Shown here: positions 18,476 to 27,644 of the stretch, one piece after another | Layout of the letters: every line of letters starts with the position of its first letter | Position numbering within the stretch: the first letter of the stretch is position 1 | From: Methylobacterium sp. NEAU K | Lineage (GTDB): Bacteria > Pseudomonadota > Alphaproteobacteria > Rhizobiales > Beijerinckiaceae | Reading direction: 5' to 3' | Length of the DNA stretch: 64,000 nt | Assembly: GCF_030700285.1 (NCBI RefSeq) | Contig: NZ_JAUYZJ010000003.1 | Coordinates: 1-64,000 of the forward strand | Position numbers and translations under genes: made by a program | The notes under the pieces: generated by a model | Told to the model about the DNA's origin: nothing | What the model saw: the letters and a program-made list of their open reading frames with translations, nothing else | Databases searched by the model: none

Positions 18476-19390
18476 TCACCTTGCCTCCGGACGCATCACC
18501 GCGTCGACCACCCGCAGCGCTTCGATATGGGCCGCCACGTCGTGCACCCGCACGATGTCGGCGCCCAGCGTGGCCGCGAGGGCGTGGGCGGCCAGGGACC
18601 CGTAGAGCCGGTCCGCCGGCCGGGTCTCCCGGTCGTGCAGCCGTCCGAGCAGCGACTTGCGGGAGACGCCGACCAGTACAGGGAAACCGAGCGCCCGGAT
18701 CTCCGGAAGCCGCCGCAGCGCCTCCAGGTGCTGCGACCAAGTCTTCCCGAACCCGACCCCGGGATCGAGCACGATGTCGCGCTCCGGGATGCCGGCGCGA
18801 CGGGCGATGATGAGAGAGCGCTCGAAGAAGGCCAGCATGTCGGCCACGATGTCGAGATCCGCCTCGATCGTCTCGCGGTTGTGCATGATCACGACCGGGG
18901 CGCCGTGCGCGGCGGCGACCGACGCGATGTCGGGTTCGCGCTGGAGGCCCCAGACGTCATTCACGATCCTGGCGCCCGCCTCGAGCGCGCGGCGCGCCGT
19001 GGAGGCCTTGTAGGTGTCGATCGAGATCGGAACCGGCAGGCGCGGCGTGAGCGCCCGGATCACCGGCAGGACGCGCGCCTGCTCGTCCTCGGCCGAGACC
19101 GGGACGTGGCCGGGCCGGGTGGATTCACCGCCGACATCGAGGATCGCCGCGCCCTCGGCCACGAGCCGCTCGGCCTGGGCTGCAGCTTCGGCCTCACCGA
19201 CGAAAAGGCCGCCATCGGAGAAGGAATCAGGCGTGACGTTGAGGATGCCCATCACCAGCGTGCGCCGTCCGAGGTCGGGCAGCAGGTCGGACAGGCCGGG
19301 GGAGGGGGGCAAGGATCGAGTCCCGTTCGCGAGAGCAGTTCGGGACTCGGTGTGATCGAAACCACAGGCCAGCGCAACGCCGGCCGTCAT
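18476..19390 (-). CDS. folP: Dihydropteroate synthase
   Basis: It joins p-aminobenzoate to hydroxymethyl-dihydropterin pyrophosphate. The TIM-barrel signatures are clear: LVMGILNVTPDSFSDGG, ILDVGGESTRPGHVPVSAEDE, ISIDTYKASTARRAL, IVNDVWGLQ, DPGVGFGKTWSQHLEALRRL and LVGVSRKSLLGRL. The start is uncertain: ATG 19390 (MTAGVALACGFDHTES) gives a 304-residue protein with about 45 residues before the first signature and no good ribosome-binding site; a GTG at 19477 would be longer. It is the first gene of folPBK, with two bases between its stop and folB. Sulfonamide-target residues appear normal. Confidence 0.94.
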   Translation of the reverse strand: MTAGVALACGFDHTESRTALANGTRSLPPSPGLSDLLPDLGRRTLVMGILNVTPDSFSDGGLFVGEAEAAAQAERLVAEGAAILDVGGESTRPGHVPVSAEDEQARVLPVIRALTPRLPVPISIDTYKASTARRALEAGARIVNDVWGLQREPDIASVAAAHGAPVVIMHNRETIEADLDIVADMLAFFERSLIIARRAGIPERDIVLDPGVGFGKTWSQHLEALRRLPEIRALGFPVLVGVSRKSLLGRLHDRETRPADRLYGSLAAHALAATLGADIVRVHDVAAHIEALRVVDAVMRPEAR

Positions 19391-19501
19391 CGCTGGTGCA
19401 TGCTGCGTCTTCGCGGGAACAGCAGCATGCACCAAATCACTCTGATCGCATGATGTCGTCGGATAAACGGATCTCACCTGTCCGCATCATGCGTCCGGTC
19501 T

Positions 19502-19864
19502 TCAGCCGTGATAGCAGCGGATCTCGGCCTCGGCCTGCGCGCGGCGCAGGTCCGCGACCTTGTCGTCGAAGATCTTGGTGGACTTGAACTCGTTCACCCG
19601 GTTGCCGATGCCCTGGCGCATGGACAGGATCGTGCTCGCCTGGACATACTTGTCGTACGGCAGGATCGCGGCGAGCTGGTCCAGCGAGCAGGAGCATTTC
19701 TGCAAGCTCTCCCGGGTCTGTCCGTTGGCCGCCATGCAGCCGAACACGTAATCGACCCGGGCATCGGTGGGATAGTCGTTCTCTTCGGCCGCCCAGCCGG
19801 CCATTCCGGATAGGGCCAGGGCGAGGGCAGCCAATGCGCCGCGTTCAGCCAGCCTTCTGATCAT
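19502..19864 (-). CDS. Secreted small protein at the end of the pqq operon
   Basis: A 120-residue exported protein of no recognised family. The signal peptide covers residues 1-25 (RGALAALALALSGMAGWAAEEN). The mature part has four or five cysteines (VFGCMAANGQ; LQKCSCSLDQL; IRCYHG) and a helical C-terminal half (KIFDDKVADLRRAQAEAE). It starts 20 bases inside the preceding gene, so it is coupled to it, and both sit directly behind pqqE. The Cys pattern suggests disulfides in the periplasm. A role in PQQ export or methanol dehydrogenase maturation is inference from location only. Confidence 0.75.
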   Translation of the reverse strand: MIRRLAERGALAALALALSGMAGWAAEENDYPTDARVDYVFGCMAANGQTRESLQKCSCSLDQLAAILPYDKYVQASTILSMRQGIGNRVNEFKSTKIFDDKVADLRRAQAEAEIRCYHG

Positions 19865-20555
19865 AGCTCAACTTCTCCTCGAGCAACTCGCCGCCTTCCG
19901 GGTCCTTCGACGACGCCTCGATCGAGACGATCTGGCCGGGGACCGCCGGAGACGTGATGAACGTGTAGGTCATCTTGTCCATGCCGCGCATGCGCTGTTC
20001 CATGGCGTCGTTGGCGAACGGCTTGGTCTCGACCCGCCAGCCGTCGACCTCCCGTCCGTCGACGGTGACCTTGGTGGGCGTCACTGTCGCGCCGTCGCGC
20101 AAACCCTTGCGGATCGCGAGCTTGAGGTAGCGCGGATTGGCCTCGAGCACCTTCGCCAGCGCGCGCAGATGATTTTCCAGGAACAGCGACACCACCGGGT
20201 TTCCGGTCATGTCCTCGAACGGACCGGCCGGGACGCGGTTCAGCCCGGAGAACATCACGACGCTGATGTCGCGCGCCTCCGCGCTCTTGCCCGGCTCGAG
20301 CTTGAGCGTGAGCGTATCGTTCAGCGGCGGCCCGAAAAGCCCCTTCTCGATGCCCGAGCGGCGCAGATAATCGTACGTGATCGTCGAGCCGGGGGCCGCG
20401 TTCTTCATCTGCGGTTGGTCGAACAGCAGGTCGGCCGCGCTGGGCGGCGCTGCGGCATTGGCCTGTGTGACCGTGGCGGGCTTCGGTGCGTCCTGGGCGA
20501 GGGCCGGCAGCGCAGCCAGCACCAGCGCGACGGCCGTCGTGGCGATAACCTTCAC
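19845..20555 (-). CDS. Secreted protein of unknown function directly behind pqqE
   Basis: A 236-residue periplasmic protein with a clear signal peptide (residues 1-20, [13 protein letters not shown]). The mature part contains [30 protein letters not shown], a central beta-rich segment and [53 protein letters not shown], which reads like an all-beta domain of the LolA/carrier kind; I do not recognise the family. The GTG start at 20555 overlaps the pqqE TGA as GTGA, so it is part of pqqA-B-CD-E and translationally coupled. It is a good candidate for a PQQ- or XoxF-linked periplasmic factor. Confidence 0.78.
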   Translation of the reverse strand: MKVIATTAVALVLAALPALAQDAPKPATVTQANAAAPPSAADLLFDQPQMKNAAPGSTITYDYLRRSGIEKGLFGPPLNDTLTLKLEPGKSAEARDISVVMFSGLNRVPAGPFEDMTGNPVVSLFLENHLRALAKVLEANPRYLKLAIRKGLRDGATVTPTKVTVDGREVDGWRVETKPFANDAMEQRMRGMDKMTYTFITSPAVPGQIVSIEASSKDPEGGELLEEKLSYDQKAG

Positions 20556-21697
20556 GAGTGGACTTCCTCCTTGAACGGCGACCGGACGTTGCTGCCGATC
20601 GTCCGATAGACATAATCCGGCGGAGTCTCGGCCGCCTCCTCGACGGCGAGCGCCCGCACTTTAGCGTGGAGCGGAGACAGCGAGCAGGCCGGATCGGTGG
20701 CCGCGGCATCCCCGGCGAGCGCCAGGGCTTGGCAGCGGCATCCGCCCCAATCCTTCTCCCGCCGATCGCATGAGCGACAGGGCTCCTTCATCCAGTCGGT
20801 CCCGCGATACGCCGTGAAGGCCGGCGAGTCCCGCCAGATCTCACCCAGGGAATGGTCGGTAACGTGCCAGAACTCGAGGCCGGGGATCGTCTCGGCCGCG
20901 TGGCACGGCAGCACCTTGCCCTGCGGCGTCACGTTCATCAGCTTCCGACCCCAGCCGCCCGCGCAGGCCTTCGGGTACTTGGCATAATAATCCGGCACGA
21001 CCAGATCGATGACGAGCTGCCCCTTGAGACGTTCCCGGGCCGCCTCGACGATCCGGATCGAGGCATCCACCTGCGCCTTGTCGGGCATCAGGGCGGCACG
21101 GTTCACGTAAGCCCAGCCGTAATATTGCGTGTGCGCCACTTCCAGCCGCTTGGCGCCCATCTTGACCGCGAGGTCGATGAAGCCTTCGACCTCATGAATG
21201 TTGCCGCGATGGATCACGGAATTCAACGTCAGCGGGAGCCCGAGTTCGACCACCTTGGCGGCGAATTCGAGTTTCTGCGGCTGCGCGTTCTTCAGCCCGC
21301 CGATCTTCTCGGCGTTCTGGGCATCGACGCCCTGAACCGACAGCTGCACGTGGTCGAGCCCGACGTCGTAAAGGGCCTGGAGCTTGGGCAAGGCGCCGCC
21401 GACCCCGGAGGTGATCAGATTCGAGTAGAGGCCGAGATCCGCGCAGGTCTTGGTGATCTCGACGATGTCGTTCCGCGCCGTAGGCTCGCCCCCGGATAGG
21501 TGGACGTGGAGGACGCCGAGGCCTGCGGCCTCCTTGAGGACGCGCTGCCATGTCGCTGTGTCGAGCTCCCCCGAACGGCGGTCGAGCTCCAGCGGGTTGG
21601 AGCAGTAGGGGCAGCGCAGGGGGCAGCGATGGGTCAGCTCCGCGAGCAGACCGACCGGCGCCGGCACCACAGGCCGGTTCGGCGTCAGCGCGTTCAT
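20552..21697 (-). CDS. pqqE: PqqE, radical SAM enzyme of PQQ synthesis
   Basis: It makes the carbon-carbon bond between Glu and Tyr of PqqA, the first chemical step of PQQ synthesis, working with the PqqD chaperone. The 381-residue protein has the radical SAM cluster Cys25-x3-Cys29-x2-Cys32 ([10 protein letters not shown]), the GGE motif ([12 protein letters not shown]) and a SPASM domain with [23 protein letters not shown] and [32 protein letters not shown] for the auxiliary clusters. The ATG at 21697 overlaps the pqqCD stop (ATGA). Complete and apparently functional. Confidence 0.98.
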   Translation of the reverse strand: MNALTPNRPVVPAPVGLLAELTHRCPLRCPYCSNPLELDRRSGELDTATWQRVLKEAAGLGVLHVHLSGGEPTARNDIVEITKTCADLGLYSNLITSGVGGALPKLQALYDVGLDHVQLSVQGVDAQNAEKIGGLKNAQPQKLEFAAKVVELGLPLTLNSVIHRGNIHEVEGFIDLAVKMGAKRLEVAHTQYYGWAYVNRAALMPDKAQVDASIRIVEAARERLKGQLVIDLVVPDYYAKYPKACAGGWGRKLMNVTPQGKVLPCHAAETIPGLEFWHVTDHSLGEIWRDSPAFTAYRGTDWMKEPCRSCDRREKDWGGCRCQALALAGDAAATDPACSLSPLHAKVRALAVEEAAETPPDYVYRTIGSNVRSPFKEEVHS

Positions 21698-22773
21698 CGC
21701 TCGAGGACCCGCTTCTCCGCCAGACCGTCGAGCATCACCAGGATGTCGGCCTCGATGGCCCGCGGATCGGCGGCGTAGACCGAGCCCAGTTCGTTCGCGA
21801 TGGCGGCGACGCTGCGATTGCCGTCCACGAGCTTGAGGACCGCCACCGCGTTATCGTCGAGGTCGAAGGTGCGTTCGGGCGCAAGCAGCACGTGCTTGCT
21901 GCGCGTCTCGTCGTAGCGCATCCGCACGCCACGGGGCAGGCGTGGGCAGTCGCCGGGTGCCATCCTGCCGCCGGCGGCGGACCGGGCAGGGGCCTCAGCG
22001 GCGAGTCCCTCACCCGGGCGCCAGGCATCCGGAGGGATCATGCCGGGGGCGACGTAGGCGAAATAGAGGGCGTCGAGCTGGGTCCAGAGGACGTTGCACT
22101 TGAACGTGAGGGCGGCCATCGCCTGGCGTTGCAGCTCGGGCGTTGTCGCGTGGGTCTTAACGTAGTCGAGGGCGAAATCGGCATCGCGCGGCGCCTGAGT
22201 GAGGCGCTTGTCGAAATACGCGAGCGTCTCCTTGGTGATGAAATCGTAGTTCTTCAGCATCCCGGCGACGCGCTCGGAAATGATGGTCGGCGAGAACATC
22301 TCGGTCAGCGACGAGGCGATCGCTTCCAGCAGGCTCTTTTCCGAGACGAAGTGGACATAAGCCTCCACGGAGAACTTCGTGGCGGACAGGATACCGCGGG
22401 TCGAAAGTACATAGTCGCGGTCGAAGCCGACGCCTTCGGCGAGCTTCAGCCAGCGCTCGATCCCGCCGTCGCCCGGATGGTCGCCGTCATGGTCGACGAT
22501 CCGCTGGCGCCAGATCCGGCGCAACGAGGCGTCGGTCATCCGGGCGAGCACCGCGGCGTCCTTCACGGGGATCATCGCCTGGTAATAATAGCGGTTCAGT
22601 GCCCAGGCCCGGACCTGATCCTTCGAGAGCTTGCCGTCGTGCAGGAGCCGGTGGAACGGGTGCAGGATATGGTACCGGCGCGCGCCGATGTCGCGCAGAG
22701 CCGCCTCAAGCTCGTCGGGGCTCAGGAGACGCTCACTCGCTGCGGTATCGGGGGTCGGGAAGACTGCGTTCAT
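21694..22773 (-). CDS. pqqCD: PqqC/PqqD fusion protein
   Basis: One 359-residue polypeptide carries both the final PQQ oxidase and the PqqA chaperone. Residues about 15-250 are PqqC ([68 protein letters not shown]), which closes the rings and oxidises the intermediate with O2. A Pro/Ala-rich linker follows, and then residues about 270-359 are PqqD ([43 protein letters not shown]). Such a C/D fusion is characteristic of Methylobacterium. ATG at 22773 gives [10 protein letters not shown]; the in-frame upstream start adds an unlikely basic leader. Confidence 0.97.
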   Translation of the reverse strand: MNAVFPTPDTAASERLLSPDELEAALRDIGARRYHILHPFHRLLHDGKLSKDQVRAWALNRYYYQAMIPVKDAAVLARMTDASLRRIWRQRIVDHDGDHPGDGGIERWLKLAEGVGFDRDYVLSTRGILSATKFSVEAYVHFVSEKSLLEAIASSLTEMFSPTIISERVAGMLKNYDFITKETLAYFDKRLTQAPRDADFALDYVKTHATTPELQRQAMAALTFKCNVLWTQLDALYFAYVAPGMIPPDAWRPGEGLAAEAPARSAAGGRMAPGDCPRLPRGVRMRYDETRSKHVLLAPERTFDLDDNAVAVLKLVDGNRSVAAIANELGSVYAADPRAIEADILVMLDGLAEKRVLER

Positions 22774-22906
22774 GGCGTTTCCGGCGTCCGTTCTCGGGTC
22801 GCGTTTCCTGTTTCCTGATCCCGCCCTCATCGGTGGGGCGAATGTCCTGGCTCAGGTCCAATATAGTGCCGGGTGGCTCAGGACCCAACTGCAAGTCGTG
22901 ACCGCC

Positions 22907-23806
22907 TCAGAGCGACAGGCTGAGGCCGTCATGGGCCACGGTCCAGCCTGCAGCCTCGATATCGACCCGCTCCGGCGATCCCTCGACCAGCACCGGATTG
23001 GTGTTGTTGATATGGACGAAGATACGTCGCCCGAGCGCGACGCTGGCGAGCGCGTCGATCGACCCATTCGCGCCGCGCATCGGCACGTGGCCCATGCGCC
23101 AACCGGTCTTCGTGCCGACACCGGCACGGATCATGTCGTCGTCGTGCAGCACGGTGCCGTCGAACAGCAGGGCATCGACGCCTTCTATCCGGGCGCGAAG
23201 GCCGTCCGTGACGCGGGCGCAGCCCGGGATATATGCGAGCCGGCGTCCGCCCGCCTCGATCAGGGCGCCCACGGTGGTCTCGGTCTCGGCGCCGATCTCC
23301 ATGGTCTCGTCCTCGAGCCAGAGCGGCACCTTGCCGGGGACGGGGAAGAGCGTGACTGACAGGCCGGGTAGAGGTTCGAAGCGCTCGTCCATGCCGACCG
23401 CCTGCCGGTCGACCACGCCCTCGGCCATCACGTCGAACACGCGGTTAGCATTGACCGAGCCGAGAATACCGCGAGTGGCGTAGAGCGTGTAGGACTGGCC
23501 TTCGCGCAGGGTCAGAAGCCCCGCCACGTGGTCAACATCGCCGTTGGTCAAGAGAACGGCGCGGATCGGGGAGTGGCGTAGACCCTCACGGGGGTGCATC
23601 TGCGGGTTGTCGAACAGCTGCTGCCGGATGTCCGGCGAGGCATTGATCAGCAACCAGTCGGTCCCGTCCGCGGAGACCGCTATGCTCGACTGCGTCCGGG
23701 GCCGCACCCGGTCCGGCTCGGACCGTGCCATGCGGCAAATGGGGCAGCGGCAATTCCACTGAGGAAGGCCGCCGCCGGCCGCGGAACCGAGGATCACGAC
23801 GCGCAT
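22907..23806 (-). CDS. pqqB: PqqB, metallo-beta-lactamase-fold PQQ synthesis protein
   Basis: A 299-residue protein of the metallo-hydrolase fold, implicated in hydroxylating the Glu-Tyr intermediate. Family signatures: MRVVILGSAAGGGLPQWNCRCPICRMAR, the modified metal motif LTNGDVDHVAGLL, VDALLFDGTVLHDDDMIRAGVGTKTGWRMGHVPM and HINNTNPVL near the C-terminus. The PQWNCxCxxC segment can hold a structural zinc. It lies 34 bases downstream of pqqA and 133 bases upstream of pqqCD. The pqqB-pqqCD gap is the largest break inside the operon. Confidence 0.98.
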   Translation of the reverse strand: MRVVILGSAAGGGLPQWNCRCPICRMARSEPDRVRPRTQSSIAVSADGTDWLLINASPDIRQQLFDNPQMHPREGLRHSPIRAVLLTNGDVDHVAGLLTLREGQSYTLYATRGILGSVNANRVFDVMAEGVVDRQAVGMDERFEPLPGLSVTLFPVPGKVPLWLEDETMEIGAETETTVGALIEAGGRRLAYIPGCARVTDGLRARIEGVDALLFDGTVLHDDDMIRAGVGTKTGWRMGHVPMRGANGSIDALASVALGRRIFVHINNTNPVLVEGSPERVDIEAAGWTVAHDGLSLSL

Positions 23807-23840
23807 GGTGCGGTTCCCGAGATCCCCGGCCCCTGGAAAC

Positions 23841-23930
23841 TCAGTTGAAGGTGTCGATCTCAGCCGACTCGTAGCTCGTCACTTCCATGCCGACGCAGAT
23901 CTCAGACACAACAGGGGCAGCCCACTTCAT
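23841..23930 (-). CDS. pqqA: PqqA, 29-residue PQQ precursor peptide
   Basis: The ribosomal precursor whose Glu and Tyr side chains become PQQ. Reading the reverse strand from the ATG at 23930 gives MKWAAPVVSEICVGMEVTSY, then ESAEIDTFN and TGA at 23841-23843. Glu16 and Tyr20 in the conserved E-x3-Y spacing are the residues linked by PqqE. An AAGGAG ribosome-binding site stands eight bases upstream. It is first in pqqA-B-CD-E. The roughly 220 bases between it and the response-regulator stop should hold the promoter, but I see no confident box. Confidence 0.97.
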   Translation of the reverse strand: MKWAAPVVSEICVGMEVTSYESAEIDTFN

Positions 23931-24153
23931 GGTGTTTCTCCTTGGCGGTATCCTCACCGAGCGTCCCTGGGTTCTTAAGAGGACCCTAAGACACTGATGG
24001 CGCTCTCATTTCCGGCGCGAACTCGATATCGGCGATTCAGCAGCGGTCTTCAAGCACGAAATTGCCGGATCGTCCCAAATTTTTCGTGAAACCGACTCTA
24101 AACGCCTGAAAACAGCTGGAAAACGTTACCGGGTCGCACTTAAGTACAGTTGT

Positions 24154-24858
24154 TTATTGCCGGAAGTCCGGACCGCGCAGCTCCAGCATGAAGCCTTTAC
24201 CCCGCACGGTGACCAATCCCGGGCCGCCGTAGCGAACGAAGTCGGCCATCTTCGAGCGCAGATAGCCGATATAGACGTCGACCACATTGAGCGAGAGACC
24301 GCCCTGGCTGGCCCAGAGCCGGTCGAAGATATCGGCCCGGGACACGGGTTTGCCGATGCTCTCCATCAACATGGCGAGGAGGTCGGCCTCGCGGGGGGTC
24401 AGCCGGGCGCTGGCCTCGCCGCAGCTCGCCTGGCGGGTGTCGAGGTCGAGCAGAAGCTTTCCCGCGGTGATGCGCGAGCGCGGCGCCTCGGCCTGCTCGC
24501 GGCGCATCAGATGCGTGCGCAGGCGTGCCACCAGTTCGTCGAACACGAACGGCTTGACGATGTAGTCGTCCGCGCCGAGCGCCAGCCCCTCGGCGCGGTC
24601 GCGGATCTCGTCCCGGGCGGACAGGAACAGGATCGCGCCGGGAAAACCGCCCTCGCGCAGGGACCGGCAGACGTCGTGCCCGGAGCCGTCGGGCAGGTTG
24701 ATGTCGAGCAGCACAGCGCCGGGGGTCGGATCATGCGCGGCCTTGAGCGCCTCGTCGACGCAGGCCGCCGTGCCGACCTCGAACCCCTCCGCCTCCAGCC
24801 CGCGGGCCAGCAGGCCCCGGATGTCGATGTCGTCCTCGACGATCAGGATCCGCGTCAT
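24154..24858 (-). CDS. OmpR-family response regulator
   Basis: A 234-residue two-component regulator: receiver domain at residues 1-120 (MTRILIVEDDIDIRGLLARGLEAEGFE; phosphoacceptor Asp52 in AVLLDINLPDGSGHDV; Lys in DDYIVKPFVFDELVARL) and winged-helix DNA-binding domain from about 130 (LTPREADLLAMLMESIGKPVSRADIFDRLW; VDVYIGYLRSKM). ATG at 24858 overlaps the stop of the histidine kinase gene upstream (ATGA), so the two form a coupled pair. It lies between the pqq and fhc operons; control of C1 genes is possible, but no target site could be found. Confidence 0.94.
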   Translation of the reverse strand: MTRILIVEDDIDIRGLLARGLEAEGFEVGTAACVDEALKAAHDPTPGAVLLDINLPDGSGHDVCRSLREGGFPGAILFLSARDEIRDRAEGLALGADDYIVKPFVFDELVARLRTHLMRREQAEAPRSRITAGKLLLDLDTRQASCGEASARLTPREADLLAMLMESIGKPVSRADIFDRLWASQGGLSLNVVDVYIGYLRSKMADFVRYGGPGLVTVRGKGFMLELRGPDFRQ

Positions 24859-26489
24859 GCGGCCGGCTCCCTCACCTGCGCGTCGCCGGCCGCATGTCCG
24901 GCCGTGCGGCACTCCCATGCCGGATCGAGCGCCGGGATGTCCAGGCTGACCCGGGCACCGCGCCCGTCAGGGCCGGCACCGAGGCGGATCGTGCCGCCAT
25001 GCTGTTCCACGATCCAGCGCGCCAGCGCGAGCCCGATGCCGAACCCGGTCTCGTCCGGGCTCGCGCCCTTGCCGCGCCGGAAGCGCTCGAACAGCTCGAC
25101 CTCGGAGGCGCCGAAGCCCGGCCCGTCATCGGCCACGGTGATCCGGGCCAGCGGCCCGGGCTCGCCCGACAACGCGACCTCCACCCGGGTCAAGCCGCCG
25201 GCATGGCGCAGCGCGTTGTCCACGAGGCTCTCGACGGTCTGGCGAAGCCACTCACGATCGGCAAGGCATTCCAGGTCCTGCGTGCCCGGATCGAGGGTGA
25301 GGGCGACCCGGCGGCGTGCGGCCTCCGAGGCCATGTTGTCCACCGCCTCCGCCAGCACGGAAGCGAGGCCGAGCGGACGCTTGTCGAACTCGATCTCGCC
25401 GGATTCGGAGCGGGCGACGCGCAGCAGATCCTCCACGCGCAGCTTCAGCCGCTGCGCCCGCTTCCGGATCGTGGAAAAGACCGGACCCGGATCGGTACCC
25501 CGAGCCGCGCCGCGCAGGGCGAGGTCGCATTCGCCCAGGATCACCGTGAGGGGCGTGCGCAATTCGTGGCTGACATCGGCGAAGAATCGCCGGCGGGAGC
25601 GGTCGACAGCCTCAAGGCGGGCGTTCGCGGCGCGCAGGTCCGCAGTGCGGGTCGCCACGGTATCCTCCAGCGCCGCCCGATCCGAGACGACGCGGGATTC
25701 CCGGCGGGCGAGGCGCACGGCCATGCGGTTGACGTTGGTCATCAGCAGCCCGAGCTCATCGCGGGTCGCCACGGACAGGCGCGTGTCGAGCGCCCCATGG
25801 CCGATGGCGCTGGCGGCCCGTCGGACCTCCTCGATCCGCGCCAGGGTCGGCCGGGTGACGCCGCGGTAGAGCACCGCGAGCAGGACCAGCGCGGCCGCCA
25901 CGGCCACGACCGCTGCGACGCGCAGGCGCGCCGAGAGGGCCCGGGCCTGCTCGGAGCCCAGCGCCATGCTGCGCCGCTCGGCCTCGATCAGGAACGAGAG
26001 CGGCTGGCCGGTCATGGCCCCGAAGCCGTTGAGCGCGCCCTTGATCGCGTCCTGGCGCTTGTCCGATTCGGCCAGGCGGCTGATCAGCGCCACCTGCCGG
26101 TCGAGCACGACCCGGGCGCCGCGCAGCTGCGCCATCGGGCGTGACCGCGCCGCGTACTGCATCCGGTCGGCTGGGTCGTCGCTCGGCGGGAAGCTCTTGG
26201 CCAGCGCCTCGTCCACGGTGGTCAAGGCCCGGTCGGCGTTGTCGCGGGCGATCGCCATGGCTTCCGGCTGGCCGTCGGGGTTGCCGACCGTCTCCACGGC
26301 CGCGAGGCCGAACTGGGTGAGGCGGCCGGACAGTTCGGCCAGCAGTTCGAGACGCCGCTGCGCATCGAGGGTCCGGTCGACCGTGCGCTCGGCCGCCGCG
26401 ATCGACGCAAGCGCGGCGGCGGCGGCCAGCATCACCACGATGGCGGTGCCGCCCAGAAGCAGCGCGAAGCGGACCTTCAGCGAGCGCAT
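24855..26489 (-). CDS. Membrane sensor histidine kinase
   Basis: A 544-residue inner-membrane sensor kinase, partner of the overlapping OmpR-type regulator. The first membrane helix is at residues 8-32, a periplasmic all-helical sensor region spans about 33-188 and the second helix about 190-209 (AAVVAVAAALVLLAVLYRG). HAMP follows (about 210-262), then the dimerisation domain with His308 in FFADVSHELRTPLTVILGE and the ATPase with N box SLVDNALRHAGG, G1 VADDGPGFGASE and G2 TGFGIGLALARWIVEQHGG. The helical sensor domain suggests a small-molecule or redox ligand; nothing identifies it. The ATG start directly precedes a basic MRSLKVRFALLLGG leader. Confidence 0.94.
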   Translation of the reverse strand: MRSLKVRFALLLGGTAIVVMLAAAAALASIAAAERTVDRTLDAQRRLELLAELSGRLTQFGLAAVETVGNPDGQPEAMAIARDNADRALTTVDEALAKSFPPSDDPADRMQYAARSRPMAQLRGARVVLDRQVALISRLAESDKRQDAIKGALNGFGAMTGQPLSFLIEAERRSMALGSEQARALSARLRVAAVVAVAAALVLLAVLYRGVTRPTLARIEEVRRAASAIGHGALDTRLSVATRDELGLLMTNVNRMAVRLARRESRVVSDRAALEDTVATRTADLRAANARLEAVDRSRRRFFADVSHELRTPLTVILGECDLALRGAARGTDPGPVFSTIRKRAQRLKLRVEDLLRVARSESGEIEFDKRPLGLASVLAEAVDNMASEAARRRVALTLDPGTQDLECLADREWLRQTVESLVDNALRHAGGLTRVEVALSGEPGPLARITVADDGPGFGASEVELFERFRRGKGASPDETGFGIGLALARWIVEQHGGTIRLGAGPDGRGARVSLDIPALDPAWECRTAGHAAGDAQVREPAA

Positions 26490-26555
26490 CGATCCCGTCC
26501 CGCCATCAACGCGGGTCCCAGCATGTCACCGCCCGAACGCGGCGCCAAGATGCCG

Positions 26556-26762
26556 TCACAGGTCCTTCGGCAGGCTGCCGCGGGCGGCGCAGCGCCAGCG
26601 CTCCACGTGCCATTCCGGGTGCGAAGCCTGCCACGCCGCCAGGGCGCTCTGCGAATTGCGCAGGCAGACGAAGGGGCTCGATTTCTCGAAGGACATCTCG
26701 ATCCGATCCTCGCGACAGGTCGAGGGCTGGGCGACGAGGCAGATCGACAGCAGCAGGAGCAT
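26556..26762 (-). CDS. Conserved small secreted or membrane-anchored protein
   Basis: A 68-residue protein: a short hydrophobic start (MLLLLSICLVAQPSTCREDRIEMSFE) is followed by SPFVCLRNSQSALAAWQASHPEWHVERWRC. The pattern of two or three cysteines and the WQ-SHP-W-ERWRC ending recurs, from memory, in short proteins across Rhizobiales, but has no known function. The start at 26762 is chosen because the upstream in-frame part is Arg/Pro-rich noise. It lies behind the divergent histidine kinase region and downstream of fhcC on the same strand. Confidence 0.62.
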   Translation of the reverse strand: MLLLLSICLVAQPSTCREDRIEMSFEKSSPFVCLRNSQSALAAWQASHPEWHVERWRCAARGSLPKDL

Positions 26763-26846
26763 GGGCGTCTCCCCAGGATACCGGTCTCGCGCGGGCCGGC
26801 TTGGGCAGAGCATAGGACGCATGCGGCCGCTCTGCCCAGGGCGGCG

Positions 26847-27641
26847 TCAGGACGCGACCCAGATCTCGCCCTTGGCGATGGTGGCGAGATCGCCGGAATA
26901 GCGGCGCAGCGGCCGGCCGAGGAGGTCGGCATGCTCTGCACTGAGCCCCTTCAGGCTTCTGGCGAGGAGCCGGAGGAACACGAGGTCGTGCGCCCCGGTC
27001 TCCACGAAGGTCGGGGACATCCGCCCATGCGCGCCGACCACCAGCGTCCCGCGGCGCATGCCGTAGCCCGGATGGTCGCCGACCGCGAGCGCCGCGATCG
27101 TCCCCGCGATCATCCGCGAACCCGCAAAGGCGCCCGCGCGGCCGGCCAGGATGATCCCGCGCCGCATCCGGTCGCCGAGATGGGCCCCAGCCGAGCCACG
27201 GATGATCAGCGTCGCGCCGTCGAGGCCGGCCTTCGCGGCGTAGACCGCGCCGCCCGCGTGATCGCCGGCATCGCCCTCGATGATGATCGTGCCGCCGGTG
27301 GCACCGGACGCCGCGTAGGGACCGGCATGACCGGTCACGGTCAGGCGGCCGCCCGCCATGCCCGCGCCGAGGCGCTGCCCGACATCGCCGGTGATGCGGA
27401 TCGCGCCTTCCGAAAGGGCCGCGCCGACCCGATCGAGGCGCTCGTGGCCGCCCTCGATGGTCAGGGTGTCGGAGCCATCGAGGGACACGGAGAAGCAGTC
27501 GCCCAGGCGAACCCCCCTCCGGGTCGTCCCGACCTCCAGGCGTTCGGCCTCGGCCTGCGACAGGCGGCTCAGCGCAAGGGGATTGATGGCGAGGAAATCG
27601 AGCCGCTCTGGCGGTGCCGCGCGCAGGGTGAGGGTGCTCAA
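26847..27641 (-). CDS. fhcC: Formyltransferase/hydrolase complex subunit C
   Basis: The 264-residue beta-helical subunit of the FhcABCD complex, which converts formyl-H4MPT to formate via formyl-methylofuran. It shows the right-handed beta-helix repeat of formylmethanofuran dehydrogenase subunit C: repeated Gly-rich turns such as GDVGQRLGAGMAGGRLTVTGHAG, GGTIIIEGDAGDHAGGAVYAAKAGLDGATLIIRGSAGAHLGDRMRRGIILAGRAG. The start is a TTG at 27641, three bases past the fhcD stop and preceded by a strong GGAGGG; no ATG fits. Last gene of fhcBADC. Confidence 0.95.
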   Translation of the reverse strand: MSTLTLRAAPPERLDFLAINPLALSRLSQAEAERLEVGTTRRGVRLGDCFSVSLDGSDTLTIEGGHERLDRVGAALSEGAIRITGDVGQRLGAGMAGGRLTVTGHAGPYAASGATGGTIIIEGDAGDHAGGAVYAAKAGLDGATLIIRGSAGAHLGDRMRRGIILAGRAGAFAGSRMIAGTIAALAVGDHPGYGMRRGTLVVGAHGRMSPTFVETGAHDLVFLRLLARSLKGLSAEHADLLGRPLRRYSGDLATIAKGEIWVAS

Positions 27642-27644
27642 GGC

